From NCBI GenBank assembly GCA_963792175.1, contig CAWBVG010000021.1:39569-103568 (forward strand): a stretch of 64,000 nt of DNA. The letters are read 5' to 3'. The translations under genes and the position numbers were made by a program. The DNA comes from CAWBVG01 sp963792175 (GTDB lineage Bacteria; Acidobacteriota; Vicinamibacteria; Vicinamibacterales; CAVVIG01). Below are positions 27,459 through 37,249 of the stretch, in pieces. Numbering within the stretch: position 1 is the stretch's first letter; every line of letters begins with the position of its first letter. The notes beneath the pieces are model-generated. The model worked only from the letters and a program-made list of their open reading frames with translations. It ran no database searches and had not been told where the DNA came from.

Positions 27459-29177
27459 CTAAGGCGTCACTCGGAATCCCAGGCGGTCCTTGGCGTCAGC
27501 CGATCCACTGACCGCGGTCACTTCGATCGTGTAGTCGCCCACGGCGAAACCGGCGAGCGGCAGATCGATCGCGTTCTCGCCGCCCGGCAGCGACGCCCGC
27601 GATACCGTCAGCTCCCTCAGCGCGTGCCCCATCCGCCCGAGCAGCTTCGCTGACACATCCGGAGCGGCGTCGGATGGGCCATACGCGGGGAACCGAATCA
27701 GGAGACGCTCCGTTCGGCTGAACTCGCGCGCCACGACCGGCACCGCGGCCGCGACATCGAGCGAGCGAAATTCGCGGGCGTTTCGTGAGCGGAGCACCTC
27801 CGGCGTGCCGATCGCCACCCCGCCACGCAAGTCGCGAATCGACAACTCGCGCACATCGCGGTCGATCTCCTGCGCCGCGACATCCTGAATCGTCATCCGC
27901 AAGCGCAGGCGGCCCGGCGCGACGTCGAACACGGCGCGCACCGGCGTCGTTCCCGGTTCGTCGAGCGCCGCCGGTCCGGTGGGCGCCACGGCGCCCTCGA
28001 AGATGACCGAGCCGTCGGCGGCCAGCGCCGTGAGGACGAGCCGTCTTGCCGCGTGACGCACGCGCTCGCCTGGCACGCGCGCCGCCGGCTCCCAGACGAA
28101 GGTCACGCGCGTCTTGCCGTCGTCACCGCGCGACATGCCGAACCACGGACGGATGAGCGTGCTGGCGTGCGGCGCGGGTTCGATCGGCGCGGGAGCCTTG
28201 GGCTCGTTCAGCCGGGCGAGTATCTCGGCGCGTAGCGCTTCGTCCGGCGACGCGCCAAAGTAGCCTTTTCTGGCGCGCAGCGTGACGCCCTTGCGCGCGA
28301 CCCGCACGTCCACGCCGCGAAACTTTCCGTCGTTGGGCTGCGACGACCGATACGTGATCAGGTAGTAGTCGGTGGCGTCGGCGACGGCGCGCTTCAAGCC
28401 GGCCGCGAGGTCGGCGGCGGTGCGACCGTCGGTCTCGCCGGCCAGCACCTGGAACGAATCACTTCGTGGATCGGCCGCGGCGGCGCGCGGGGTTTCTCCC
28501 GGGTCGATCGGATAGACCGAGACATTCGCTCGGTTCGCGGACCGGACGATCGTGTCGAGTGTCGGCAGGTCCTGTCCGCGGCGCCGTTCCGGCCGGCCGA
28601 TCTCCTCTGTGACGACGACGAGCGTCTTCCGCCGATCGTCCATGCTCCCCAGCTGGAGCGTGAGCGCATTGATCGCTGACAGCGCCACCTGGATGCGTGC
28701 CGCCTCGATTCTCGGCGGCGTCCCCGCCATGAACTCGCGCTCGTAGGTGTTCCGCGGCTCGTAGCTGCCCTTCCGCCCCTCGAACGTCTCGATCGCGCGA
28801 TGCGCGTCCGCGCGATCCGTCGTCAGGCGAATCGTCAGGATCGAGTCGAGCGGCTTCATCACCACGAGGAGATCGGTCGGTGCGAGGTCCTGATCGACGA
28901 AATGCGCGACCGCTTCACGAACGCGCGACGTCGCGCTGGCGTCGACGTGGTACTCGTCGAGAAAGACGGCGACGAGACGCGGCTCCCCGCGGACCAATCG
29001 CACGCCGTCGACGGCCTGTGCCGCGCCTTCCTCGCGGAGCTGGAAATCTCCCGGTTTGAGATCGAGCACGGTCTGGCCGCGCGCGTTGACCGCGCTGACG
29101 TCGATCTGGACGAGATGCCCCGCCGGCTCCGCATTCGACACCGCCAGGGCGACGAGGATCGCGACGACCGCGCGCAT
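27459..29177 (-). CDS. Secreted VWFA-domain protein (acidobacterial type)
   Basis: A 572-residue protein with a signal peptide (RAVVAILVALAVSNAEPAG). An N-terminal beta domain carries the acidobacterial motif VLDLKPGDFQLREEG. A von Willebrand A-like domain runs from about 65 to 260 (LVAVFLDEYHV, KTLVVVTEEIG) with a partly degenerate metal site, and DYYLITYRSSQPNDGKFR with VTLRARKGYF closes that domain. The rest is beta-rich and ends with carbohydrate-binding-like repeats (GDYTIEVTAVSG). Acidobacteria encode many such proteins of unknown role; cell-surface binding is the usual guess. It lies 19 bases downstream of a paralogue and is almost surely co-transcribed with it. Confidence 0.85.
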   Translation of the reverse strand: MRAVVAILVALAVSNAEPAGHLVQIDVSAVNARGQTVLDLKPGDFQLREEGAAQAVDGVRLVRGEPRLVAVFLDEYHVDASATSRVREAVAHFVDQDLAPTDLLVVMKPLDSILTIRLTTDRADAHRAIETFEGRKGSYEPRNTYEREFMAGTPPRIEAARIQVALSAINALTLQLGSMDDRRKTLVVVTEEIGRPERRRGQDLPTLDTIVRSANRANVSVYPIDPGETPRAAAADPRSDSFQVLAGETDGRTAADLAAGLKRAVADATDYYLITYRSSQPNDGKFRGVDVRVARKGVTLRARKGYFGASPDEALRAEILARLNEPKAPAPIEPAPHASTLIRPWFGMSRGDDGKTRVTFVWEPAARVPGERVRHAARRLVLTALAADGSVIFEGAVAPTGPAALDEPGTTPVRAVFDVAPGRLRLRMTIQDVAAQEIDRDVRELSIRDLRGGVAIGTPEVLRSRNAREFRSLDVAAAVPVVAREFSRTERLLIRFPAYGPSDAAPDVSAKLLGRMGHALRELTVSRASLPGGENAIDLPLAGFAVGDYTIEVTAVSGSADAKDRLGFRVTP

Positions 29178-29196
29178 GGCAAGCTTGTTAGTGTCG

Positions 29197-31244
29197 CTAG
29201 CTGGTCACGCGGAAGCCGACATGTTCGGTGGCTTCGCCGCCCTCACCGGTGGCTTTGATCTCGACGACGTATTCACCGGGCGCCAGCGCGGCGAGCGGCA
29301 GTTCCACCTGCTGCATCCCGGCGGTCGGCGCCGGCGCCGCCGCGAGCTCGCTCATGGCGTTGCCGGCGCGGCCCAACAGATGGACGCTGAGGGCCGGCGT
29401 GGTTCCGCCGGGCCCGTAGGCGGGCACGCGAATGATCAAGCGATCGGTTCTGCTGAACTCGCGCGCCGGCGATCGGAATGCCGGCCGGATCGGACTTCAA
29501 CTGCTGCAGTTCGCGCGCCGTGCGCGCGCGCAGGACTTCCGGCGTCCCGATCATGGTCTGCGTCGACGTCAGATCGGGAATCGCGATCTCTCGGGTTTCG
29601 CTGTCCAGCACCTGCGAGGCGGCGCCGGTGACGGACATCCGGAGCTGGATCTTCCCCGGGTTCACGTCGAACGTGATGCGCGAGGGAACCGGACCACGGA
29701 AATAGGGCGAGCCATCGGGAGCGACGGCCGTGATGTTGACGCCCGCCGGCTCTTCACGCGAGCCCGGCTTCTCGCCCAGCTGCTTGGGCAGCGGCTCCCA
29801 CACGAACGTCACGCGCGTCTTCCCGTTCTCGCCGCGGGAGGTGCCGACCCAGGTCCGGACCACCGCCGCACGACCGGGCCGATTGACCGCCGCCAGCGCC
29901 ACTTCAACCGCCTTTGGCGGCGCGGCCTTCGGCGGCGCGAGCGCGCGGGCCGTCTGCTCCTGGGTAAGCGCCCAGTAACCCTTGCGCGCGCGCACCTGCA
30001 CACCCGGCCGCTTCACGCGTACCTTGATTTCGTGGAACTTGCCGTCCGACGGCGCCTGCGACGAGTTGTAGCCGATCAGGTAATAGGCGCTGGCGTCGCG
30101 CGTAATCTGCTTCATGCCGGCGACCAGGTCGTTGCGGTTGACGATCGCCCGGCCGTCGGTGTTCTCCGACAGCGTCCGCAGCGAGTCCATCGTGGAATTG
30201 AGGTACTTGCTGTCGCTCTGCAGGCCGATACCCTCGTTGATATCGAACTCGAAGGTCGCCAGCCCCCGCGGGTCGACGGAATAGATCGAGACGTTGTTCC
30301 TGTTCGCGGTGTCGTAGACCTCCCGGAGGTCGCTGTCCATGTCCATCCCGAGCGACCAGGCCGCGCGGTCTTCGTTGATGTCGTTGGTGCCGGCCATCGG
30401 ATTGTGCGCGTTCGGGTTCCCGAGTCCGGGCTGCTGCGCGTTGGCGTTGCGCATCTGCGGCGGCACCATGTAGGTGTAGCCCTCGCTGACGACGATGAGC
30501 GACTTGCGCCCTTCCTTCAGCGATCCCATGTGCACGATCAACGATTTCAACGCCGACAACGACACCTGATTGCGAATGCGCTCGACCGTTTCGGTCGGAT
30601 AGTTCGCGTACTGTTCCTCGGTACATGTTTCTCGGCGTGTAGTCGTACTTGCGACCCTCGAACTGCTGCAGACCGCGCATCACGGCAGAGTGATTGCGCG
30701 TCATCCGCACGGACGCCGTCGACTCGAGCGGATACATGACGCCGACCATGTCTGACGGCCCGAGCTGCGTCTCGATGAATCGCGAGAGCTGATTCCGCGA
30801 GGCGAGGCTTGCGCCCTTGCGCACGTGGTAGTCGTCGAGGAAGATTGCGAACAGCCGCACATCGTCGCGTGCCGCTTCCGCCTCTTCGTCGTAGTCCGTG
30901 CGGATCTCGCGTGGCGGGTCCTTGACCGCGTCGCCGCGTCCGCCGTCGAGTTTGACCAGCTTGAAGGTTTCGATTTTCTGCGGCTTGCCGTCTTCCGTCA
31001 CGTCGAAGTCGGCCTGCGAGAGGTCCGCAACCGGGTTGCCGGCCTTGTCCGAGATGATCACGTCCACGCGGACGAAGTTGATGCCGGTGCGGAAGACAGG
31101 CGGCTGCGCGGGATCGGCGGGCGGCGGCGGTTGCGGCGGCGTTTGCTGCGCCGGCGGCGGTTGTTGTTGTTGTGCGCCGCCCTGCAGGCCCAGCGCGATT
31201 GTCAAAGCGGCGGCGGCGAATACGATGCGCATCCGGCTGGCCAT
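29197..31244 (-). CDS. Secreted VWFA-domain protein, paralogue, frameshifted
   Basis: About 680 residues. A signal peptide (MRIVFAAAALTIALGLQGGA) is followed by a Gln/Pro-rich stretch, then NPVADLSQADFDVTEDGKPQ and the VWFA domain (VRLFAIFLDDYHV, KSLIVVSEGYTYM, VSIYSVDPRGL). The domain end SAYYLIGYNSSQAPSDGKFH with VQVRARKGYW aligns with the downstream gene. Two indels break it: one extra C near 30618 (repair gives NMYEEQYANYPTET) and another near 29455. The shared plan with its neighbour shows an old tandem duplication. The gene is divergent from an acyl-CoA dehydrogenase across 74 bases. Confidence 0.85.
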
Positions 31245-31318
31245 ACTCTCCTATTTTAGACGCTTTCGAGTCCTCGGTACGCCGTTGTCCGGCCGCCCCG
31301 AGTGATAAGATTTTCGAC

Positions 31319-32488
31319 GTGACGATCGAGAACACCGAGCTCATCCCTCGCGCGCTGACCACACTGTCCGAAGACGAACGGTTGTTTCAGGCCAGCGTGT
31401 ACGAGTTCGCGGATCGCGAGATCCGGCCGCTCGTGCGGGAGATGGACGAGCACGCCAAGATCCCGCGCGCCCTGATCGACAAGCTCTTCGAGCTGGGGAT
31501 CATGGGCATCGAAATCCCGGAGAGCTACGGCGGCGGCGGTGCGACGTTCTTCCATTCCACCCTGGCGGTCGAGGCGGTGTCGAGGGTCGACCCTTCCATC
31601 GGCGTCGTCGTCGACGTCCAGAACACGCTCGTCATCAACGCATTGCTGCGCTGGGGCAGCGACGAGGTCAAGCGGCGCTACCTACCAACGATGGCAGCCA
31701 GCACCATCGGTGCCTATGCGCTTTCGGAAGCCGGATCGGGCAGCGACGCGTTCGCGATGACCACGCGCGCGGTCGAGCGCGGCGACGAATGGACGATCGC
31801 CGGAAGAAAGCTGTGGATTACCAACGGCAACGAGGCCGACCTCTTCATCGTGTTCGCGAACGTGAATCCCGACGCCGGCTACCGCGGCATCACGGCATTC
31901 CTGGTCGAACGCGGCACCCAGGGGTTTTCGGTCGGCAAGAAGGAAGACAAGCTCGGCATTCGCGCCAGCAGCACCTGCGAGCTGCTGTTCGACGACTGTC
32001 GCATCCCGCGCGCCAACGTCCTCGGCGAGGTCGGCAAGGGATACAAGGTCGCGATTGAAACGCTGAACGAGGGGCGCATCGGCATCGGCGCGCAGATGAT
32101 CGGGCTCGCGCAAGGCGCGCTCGACCACACGATCCGCTATACGCGGGAACGGAAACAATTCGGCAAGGCGATCGCCGACTTCCAGGCGGTGAAGCACCAG
32201 CTGGCACGCGCCGCGACCGAGCTCGAAGCGGCGCGGCTGCTCGTGTACAACGCGGGACGCCTGCGCGACGCGAAGCAACCGTTCCTGGCGGAAGCGGCGA
32301 TGTGCAAGATCTTCTCGTCCGAAGTGGCTGAGCGCGTCACCTCGCTGGCCGTCAACCTCCACGGCGGCAACGGCTTCGTCAAGGAATACCCGGTCGAGAA
32401 GCTGTACCGCGACGCGAAGATCGGTCAGATTTACGAAGGCACGTCCAACCTGCAGCTCGAGACGATCGCCAAACAGATCCTCGGATAG
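31319..32488 (+). CDS. Acyl-CoA dehydrogenase, short/branched-chain type
   Basis: FAD enzyme introducing the 2,3-double bond into an acyl-CoA. GTG 31319 gives 389 residues; the frame is open further upstream but the added residues do not match the family. FAD and substrate motifs: YALSEAGSGSDAFAM, KLWITNGNEADLF, FGKAIADFQAVKH. The catalytic glutamate lies in IGQIYEGTSNLQL. The SEAGSGSDAF wording is typical of 2-methyl-branched short-chain enzymes, which would fit valine or isoleucine breakdown alongside the branched acyl-CoA mutase 6 kb away. This link is inference. It ends base-to-base with the converging asparaginase gene. Confidence 0.9.
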   Translation: MTIENTELIPRALTTLSEDERLFQASVYEFADREIRPLVREMDEHAKIPRALIDKLFELGIMGIEIPESYGGGGATFFHSTLAVEAVSRVDPSIGVVVDVQNTLVINALLRWGSDEVKRRYLPTMAASTIGAYALSEAGSGSDAFAMTTRAVERGDEWTIAGRKLWITNGNEADLFIVFANVNPDAGYRGITAFLVERGTQGFSVGKKEDKLGIRASSTCELLFDDCRIPRANVLGEVGKGYKVAIETLNEGRIGIGAQMIGLAQGALDHTIRYTRERKQFGKAIADFQAVKHQLARAATELEAARLLVYNAGRLRDAKQPFLAEAAMCKIFSSEVAERVTSLAVNLHGGNGFVKEYPVEKLYRDAKIGQIYEGTSNLQLETIAKQILG

Positions 32489-33607
32489 TCAGTCCGTCGG
32501 CTTGCCCTCGAACAGCGCGTCCGTCTTGAGCGTCTGCGGTCCGTTCTCCGTGCACACGGCGTAGGTCCCTTCGTACATCGCCACGCCGGCGTACTCGCCC
32601 TGCTTGTTCAGGCAATAGAAGCTCAATCCGAAGTTCGGCTGACCTTTGGCGTTGAGCAGGCGCTTCTCGATGGTGTTCTTCGCGACCCGCTTGAGCGCGG
32701 CGATCGCCGCGTCCTTCGGGTGCGCGCCGCGCCGCATTTCCTCGACGATGACGAACGAGCTGAGGTTGTAGAGATTCGCCTCTCCTCGACCGGTCGACCC
32801 GGCGGCGCCGACGTCGCCGTCGACGTAGAGGCCGGCGCCGAGAATCGGCGAATCGCCGGCGCGGCCCGGAATCTTCCACGCCAGACCGCTGGTCGTCGTC
32901 ACACCGCAGACGTCGCCTTTGGCGTTGACGCCGTCGCAGTTGATGGTGCCCCAGTAGTGTTCGCCGTCGATCAGTCCTTCACGAACCATCTGGAGCCCGG
33001 CCTCGTACCAGGCCTGCGATCGCTTCTTCGGATCCAGGTAGTGCAGCGGGTCGGTGCGGCGCTTCCATTCCAGCCACTGCTTGCGCGCGGTCTCGTTGAT
33101 GAGGCCTTCCTCGATCTTGATGCCCATCGAGCGCGCGAACTCCTGCGCGCCTTTACCGACCAGCAGGTGGTGATCCGTTTCGTCGGCGACGAGCTGCGCG
33201 ACGCGCGCGGGCGCGCGGACGCCTTCGATGCCGGCGACGCCGCCGGCGCGCTTCTTCGGCCCGTGCATGCAGCACGCGTCGAGCTGGACGACACCGTCGG
33301 CGTTCGGCAGGCCGCTCCAGCCGACGCCGGTCTGATTCGGATCGAGCTCGACGATGCTGACGCCGGCAACCAGCGCATCGAGCACGTCGGCGCCATCCGT
33401 CATCATCTTGAAGGCGCGCTCGACGCAGGTGACGCCGTGCTCGTCCTTCGAGCGGTTGCCGTTCGAGGAGGCGACGACGCACGGCTTGACGCTGCCGGTC
33501 TTGACGGCAGGCGCTTGCCCGAAGAGCGGCTTCGAGGCTGCGGCCGCCGCAACACCCGCGGCCGTAGTCGTCCGAACGAAGTCGCGACGATTGATTTTAC
33601 GAGCCAT
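32489..33607 (-). CDS. N4-(beta-N-acetylglucosaminyl)-L-asparaginase (TAT-exported Ntn hydrolase)
   Basis: A 372-residue glycosylasparaginase that cleaves the GlcNAc-Asn bond. The N-terminal twin-arginine signal (KINRRDFVRTTTAAGVAAAA) points to periplasmic export. The autoprocessing nucleophile Thr is in HYWGTINCDG, and the family signatures GVTTTSGLAWKIPGRAGDSP and GAGLYVD with AAGSTGRGE follow. ATG 33607 is chosen because GGGAGG (33615-33620) lies 7 bases before it; an ATG two codons upstream is too close to that site. Release of amino sugar or asparagine from glycopeptides would suit a scavenging soil bacterium. Confidence 0.9.
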   Translation of the reverse strand: MARKINRRDFVRTTTAAGVAAAAASKPLFGQAPAVKTGSVKPCVVASSNGNRSKDEHGVTCVERAFKMMTDGADVLDALVAGVSIVELDPNQTGVGWSGLPNADGVVQLDACCMHGPKKRAGGVAGIEGVRAPARVAQLVADETDHHLLVGKGAQEFARSMGIKIEEGLINETARKQWLEWKRRTDPLHYLDPKKRSQAWYEAGLQMVREGLIDGEHYWGTINCDGVNAKGDVCGVTTTSGLAWKIPGRAGDSPILGAGLYVDGDVGAAGSTGRGEANLYNLSSFVIVEEMRRGAHPKDAAIAALKRVAKNTIEKRLLNAKGQPNFGLSFYCLNKQGEYAGVAMYEGTYAVCTENGPQTLKTDALFEGKPTD

Positions 33608-33666
33608 CGTCATTCCTCCCTTTTTGCGCCCCGGATGATATCCGAAATGGCGACCCCAGAATTGGT

Positions 33667-34356
33667 ATGCTCTCGGTGCCCAACGTGCGCTGTCGCATCA
33701 CTCTTTGGCTTTGCGCCCTGGCCGGCCTCGGAGTCGCCAACACTCCAGCGGCCGCCACGAATACGATCCGCGTGCTCATACAGCGGGGAGCACTACCGGG
33801 TGTGGACGCTGGACCGGGGACCTCGTTACCGCGCCGCAGATTCTCATGTTCATGAGGGGCCGACTGTCATCGTCTTCATGCGGAACGGAACCCTGCGGCT
33901 CCGAGATGGCCGGCGCGAGCGACACAGAATCGGAGACGTCCTTTATCACGAAGCTGGTGTCGTGCTGAATGACGGTGTCCTGCAGAGCGATGATGACTAT
34001 CTGGAAGCGATGGTCCTGGAACTGGGCATCCACCGCCAGAAAGGTCGTGGGATGTCCCGGATTTCCCCGCCTTTCCGCGGGACGGAGCGCGACAAGTGCT
34101 GGACAATGCGCGCGTCACCGCGTGGGATGTTCGGTACAACCCCGACCAGCCGACTGGATTCCACCGCCACGAAAAGCTCGACCGTCTTCCTGTTCTGGTC
34201 CCCCGGGAAGTTCGAGTTCAGCTTCCGCAGCAACAGACCGGCGTGGCGGCTCGATTACTCAAACACTTTGGAACCACCGGCGCAATGCCGGGTGCTATCG
34301 ATTCGGAACAGGCCGCAGGGGCATCCATGCGTTCCCGACAAGTCGAGATCAAGTGA
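33667..34356 (+). CDS. Secreted cupin-like protein A, frameshifted
   Basis: About 228 residues. It begins with a signal peptide (RITLWLCALAGLGVANTPAAA). A small beta-barrel domain follows in the next frame (GEHYRVWTLDRGP, SHVHEGPTVIVFMRNGTLRL, IGDVLYHEAGV). A second one lies in another frame (DNARVTAWDVRYNPDQPTGFHRHEKLD), giving two cupin-like halves. Indels near 33778 and 34045 are needed to read through. Histidines in HVHEG and HRHEK are plausible metal ligands. Function unknown. Codon choice looks less GC-biased here than in neighbouring genes. It is paired in tandem with paralogue B. Confidence 0.6.
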
Positions 34357-34357
34357 C

Positions 34358-35014
34358 GTGAAACTGATCGTCGGACTTCTGACGGCCCTCTGGGTCACGC
34401 AAGCAGCCGCCGACCGGCGGCGAACGACTCGTTTCACGATGCACGCCGACTATGACGAATTCAGGATGTGGACTCTCAACGTACCTCCCGGCGACACTGC
34501 GCCAACGCATCGTTTCGAGGGACCGGTCGTTGTATTGTTCTCCGCCGGCGTGATCGATGCAAACGGCGCTCGATGGACGTTCAATCGAACGCGTCAGGGA
34601 AATCGGAGATGTCGAGGACCCTTCGAGAAAGCCGACCTGACGGCATTGGGACAGCCACTGAATCGAGCGTTGTCGGCGGAAGTGATCGAACTGAGGGTCC
34701 CGCCTCGAACGAACGCCACGAACGGTCCCGCCGCCGCTCCCCGCGCGGACGCGGAGCACGTCTTTGAAAACGATCGCATCGCGGTGTGGAGCTGGACGAT
34801 CGTCGCTGGCGGTAACAACATCGTCAGCCGGACGGGGTTGTCGTTCACGATGTGGCTCGATGACGGGACGTTGCTTCGTCGTGCCCCCGCACGAACACCG
34901 CCACGGCAAGTCCAGGTCTGGCGTGGAACGGTGTCTTATGGCAGCGGCGACAGCCCGATGGAAGAAAGCACGGCGGGGACGCCGATTCGGGCTCTCAATA
35001 TTCAGATCAAATAG
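34358..35014 (+). CDS. Secreted cupin-like protein B
   Basis: Starts at GTG 34358, one base after the stop of paralogue A. It has a signal peptide (KLIVGLLTALWVTQAAA) and two cupin-like halves: FRMWTLNVPPGDTAPTHRFEGPVVVLFSAG and, after a linker, FENDRIAVWSWTIVAG with TGLSFTMWLDDGTLL (quoted in pieces). The equivalent of the second metal motif is weaker than in A, with fewer histidines. Order, length and fold mirror protein A, so the pair is a tandem duplication. A small indel in the stretch near 34600 is possible. Function unknown. Confidence 0.6.
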   Translation: MKLIVGLLTALWVTQAAADRRRTTRFTMHADYDEFRMWTLNVPPGDTAPTHRFEGPVVVLFSAGVIDANGARWTFNRTRQGNRRCRGPFEKADLTALGQPLNRALSAEVIELRVPPRTNATNGPAAAPRADAEHVFENDRIAVWSWTIVAGGNNIVSRTGLSFTMWLDDGTLLRRAPARTPPRQVQVWRGTVSYGSGDSPMEESTAGTPIRALNIQIK

Positions 35015-35027
35015 CGGTGGTGCTTCC

Positions 35028-36160
35028 TCACAGACTAGCGGCGATGATCATGCGCTGCGCTTCGGACGTTCCCTGATAAATTTCCGTCGCGCGCACGTCG
35101 CGGAACAGGCGCTCGACGACCGAGCCGCGGCGATAGCCGGCGGACGCCAGGATCTGCATCGCCTTGTCGGCGGCTTTGTGCGCCGGCCTCCGAGGCCGCG
35201 AGCTTCGCCATCGACGCCTCGACCGTGCTCTTCTCCTGCCGATCCTTGGCGGCGGCCGCCTTCAAGCGTCAGCATCCGCGCCGCTGCCAGCTCGGTGGCC
35301 ATGTCGGCCAGCATCCACTGGATCGCCTGATAGTTGCCGATCGGCTGACCGAACTGCTCGCGCTGCTTCGCGTGGGCGAGCGCCTCGTCGAGCGCCGCTT
35401 CGCCGATGCCCAGCGCCTGCGCCGCAATCGCGACGCGGCCGCCCTGCAGCGCCCACATCGCCAGCGGAAACCCCTGATCGACGTGGCCGAGCACCTGGTC
35501 GTCGCCGACGGCGATGTCGAGATCGAGGTCCATGCAGCCGAGGCCGCGCACGCCGAGCGAGTCGGCGCGTGCGGTGCGCCGGATCCCCGGCGTATCCATC
35601 GGCACGAGAAACGCGGTGACACCCTGGCCGCGAAGCCCGGGCCGCGTGCAGGCAAACACGATGGCGACCGACGCTTCCTCGGCGTTGGCGACCCAGACCT
35701 TCCGGCCGGTGATCCGATAGCCGTCACCGGCACGTACCGCGCGGGTCTGCTGGTTCGCGGCGTCAGTGCCCGCCTCGGGCTCGGACAGCGCAAAGGCGCC
35801 GAGCGCCGCGCCGGTCGCCAGCGGCCGAAGCCAGCGCTCGCGCTGCTGATCGCGTCCCGCGTGGGCGATGACCTCGGCGACGAGCGAATTGGTCACCGAC
35901 AGCGACACCGCCACCGTCGCGCTCGCCTTCGCGATCGCCTCGATCGCCAGCGCGTAGCTGACGTAGTCGCGGCCGGCGCCGCCCCACGCCTTCGGGATCG
36001 TCACGCCGAGCAGGCCGTAGCCGGCCGCGGCGTGCATCACGTCGCTCGGGAACTCCCCCGACTTGTCGATGCCGGCCGCGCGCTGCGCCACGATCTCGCG
36101 CGCGAACTGCTCGGCGGTGGACTGAAAGGCTTTCTGGTCGGCGGTGAGTTCGAGAATCAT
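35028..36160 (-). CDS. Acyl-CoA dehydrogenase, frameshifted at the 3' end
   Basis: FAD-dependent acyl-CoA dehydrogenase, about 377 residues. ATG 36160 (MILELTADQKAFQ) is the family-type start and overlaps the HIT stop (ATGA). FAD and substrate motifs: FALSEPEAGTDAA, KVWVANAEEASV, FGQPIGNYQAIQWMLAD. The catalytic region EIYQGTSEAQRMIIAASL lies in a different frame from the body. Breaks near 35270 and 35165 restore a full-length C-terminus ending at the TGA at 35028. It is not adjacent to an electron-transfer flavoprotein gene. Confidence 0.88.
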
Positions 36161-36787
36161 AAGATCAGGCAACCGCGGAGAACGCCGAGCACGCTGAGAT
36201 CAACGTCTCTGCGGGCTTTGCGTGCTCTGCCCTTCGACAGCTCAGGGCATCCCGAGCCTGAGGCGCTCGAATGGTCGAGCGATGCGGTTAAGCGTTGTCT
36301 TTGTGAAGCCGCTCGAAGATTGGCCTGCAGCTTCGCCGCCGTCGACTGGAGATCCTCCGGCAGCACGCGCGTGTTCGCCGATCGCGGTCATGAAGTTGGT
36401 GTCGCCGTTCCACCGCGGCACGAGGTGGACGTGCAGGTGATCGAGCACGCCGGCGCCCGCCGGGCGGCCCAGGTTGATGCCGATGTTGATCCCCTGCGGC
36501 GAGTACGCCTCGGTCAACGCCATTTCCGCGTGCCGCGTCAGCCGCATCAGGTCCGTCTGTTCGGCGGCCGTGGTGACCGACAGGCTCGCGACATGGCGGT
36601 TCGGGACGACCATCAGGTGACCGTTGTTGTACGGGTACAGATTGAGGATGGCGTAACAGGCGGCCGTGCGGATGAGGACGAGATCGTCGCGGGAGGGTTC
36701 AGCGCTGGCGCAGAAGATACAGCTGTCGGCGCCGCCGCTCGTGCCGGTCACGTACTTCAGTCTCCAGGGGGCCCAGAGATGTTCCAC
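36157..36787 (-). CDS. HIT-family nucleotide-binding hydrolase with repeat-encoded tail, frameshifted
   Basis: The histidine-triad motif DHLHVHLVPRW is present, with the zinc-like pair in SCIFCASAEP and the nucleotide loop ILNLYPYNNGHLMVVP. Such proteins are AP4A-phosphorylase or AMP-hydrolase relatives. GTG 36787 (VEHLWAPWRLKYV) is the conserved start. Bases upstream form the AAGTTG repeat. After the core, one indel near 36372 restores RVLPEDLQSTAAKLQ. The last 40 or so codons then run through repeat DNA (CCCTTCGACA and CTCTGCGGG words) and end overlapping the dehydrogenase ATG. The tail is probably not functional protein. Confidence 0.8.
36170..36262. repeat. Repeat-rich 3' end of the HIT gene
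   Basis: GCGGAGAACGCCGAGCACGC and the partly complementary GTCTCTGCGGG and GCGTGCTCTGC words face each other. Next to them lies CCCTTCGACAGCTCAGGGC, a sequence very close to CCCTTCGACAAGCTCAGGGC, a small palindromic repeat common in environmental bacterial genomes. Confidence 0.6.
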
Positions 36788-36790
36788 GGA

Positions 36791-36893
36791 AAGTTGAGAA
36801 GTGCAAAAGTTAGAAGTGAAGAAGTCAAAGTTGAAAGCCACTGTCACTGCATTTCAACTTTTGCCTTTTGCCTTTTAACGTTCTAACTTTCTC
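36791..36893. repeat. AAGTTGAAA/CTTTTGC word hairpin
   Basis: AAAGTTAGAA at 36806-36815 pairs perfectly with TTCTAACTTT at 36881-36890, and AAGTTGAAA (36828-36836) with TTTCAACTT (36852-36860). The right arm is a run of CTTTTGC-type heptamers. Its right end TTCTAACTTTCTC nearly matches that of the element at 39889-39984. Confidence 0.85.
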
Positions 36894-37239
36894 AGACGGC
36901 GAGAGCGTCCGGCGGCGCGCTCGAAGGCGCCGCGCTCGGCGCGCCGGGCTCCTTGTTGATCAGTTCCTTCAGCTCCTTGCCCGGCTTGAAGTACGGGACC
37001 TTCTTCGGCGGCACGTCCACCTTGTCGCCGGTCTTCGGGTTGCGGCCTTTCCGCGGCTCCCGCTTCCGCAGACGGAAACTGCCGAACCCCCGCAGCTCGA
37101 TCTTCTCGCCGCGGTGCAGCGCCTCGATGATGCTGCGGAACACCGTGTCGACGATCACCTCGGAGTGCTTCTTCGTGAGATCCGACACGCGCGAGACTTC
37201 CTCGACGAGCTCCGCCTTCGTCATGCTGCCGTTGGTCAT
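36892..37239 (-). CDS. Integration host factor/HU-family DNA-binding protein
   Basis: A 115-residue DNA-bending protein. The HU/IHF signature is clear: MTKAELVEEVSRVSDLTKK at the start, IELRGFGSFRLRKREPRKGR, then NPKTGDKVDVPPKKVPYFK with the intercalating proline arm, and an Ala/Pro-rich tail. The second ATG at 37224 (MTKAELVEE) fits the family start better than 37239. Its place just downstream of rpsA and cmk is the position of ihfB in many bacteria, which supports a beta-subunit-like role. Confidence 0.9.
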   Translation of the reverse strand: MTNGSMTKAELVEEVSRVSDLTKKHSEVIVDTVFRSIIEALHRGEKIELRGFGSFRLRKREPRKGRNPKTGDKVDVPPKKVPYFKPGKELKELINKEPGAPSAAPSSAPPDALAV

Positions 37240-37249
37240 AAGTGCCCCG

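Noticed and set aside
31172..31318. N-terminal extension of the acyl-CoA dehydrogenase
   Set aside because: The added residues cover the promoter region of the divergent VWFA gene and do not resemble the family; GTG 31319 fits better.
32720..35014. A single long frame spanning the asparaginase antisense and both cupin genes
   Set aside because: The first 900 bases are antisense to a clear glycosylasparaginase; only the later pieces carry signal peptides and domain motifs.
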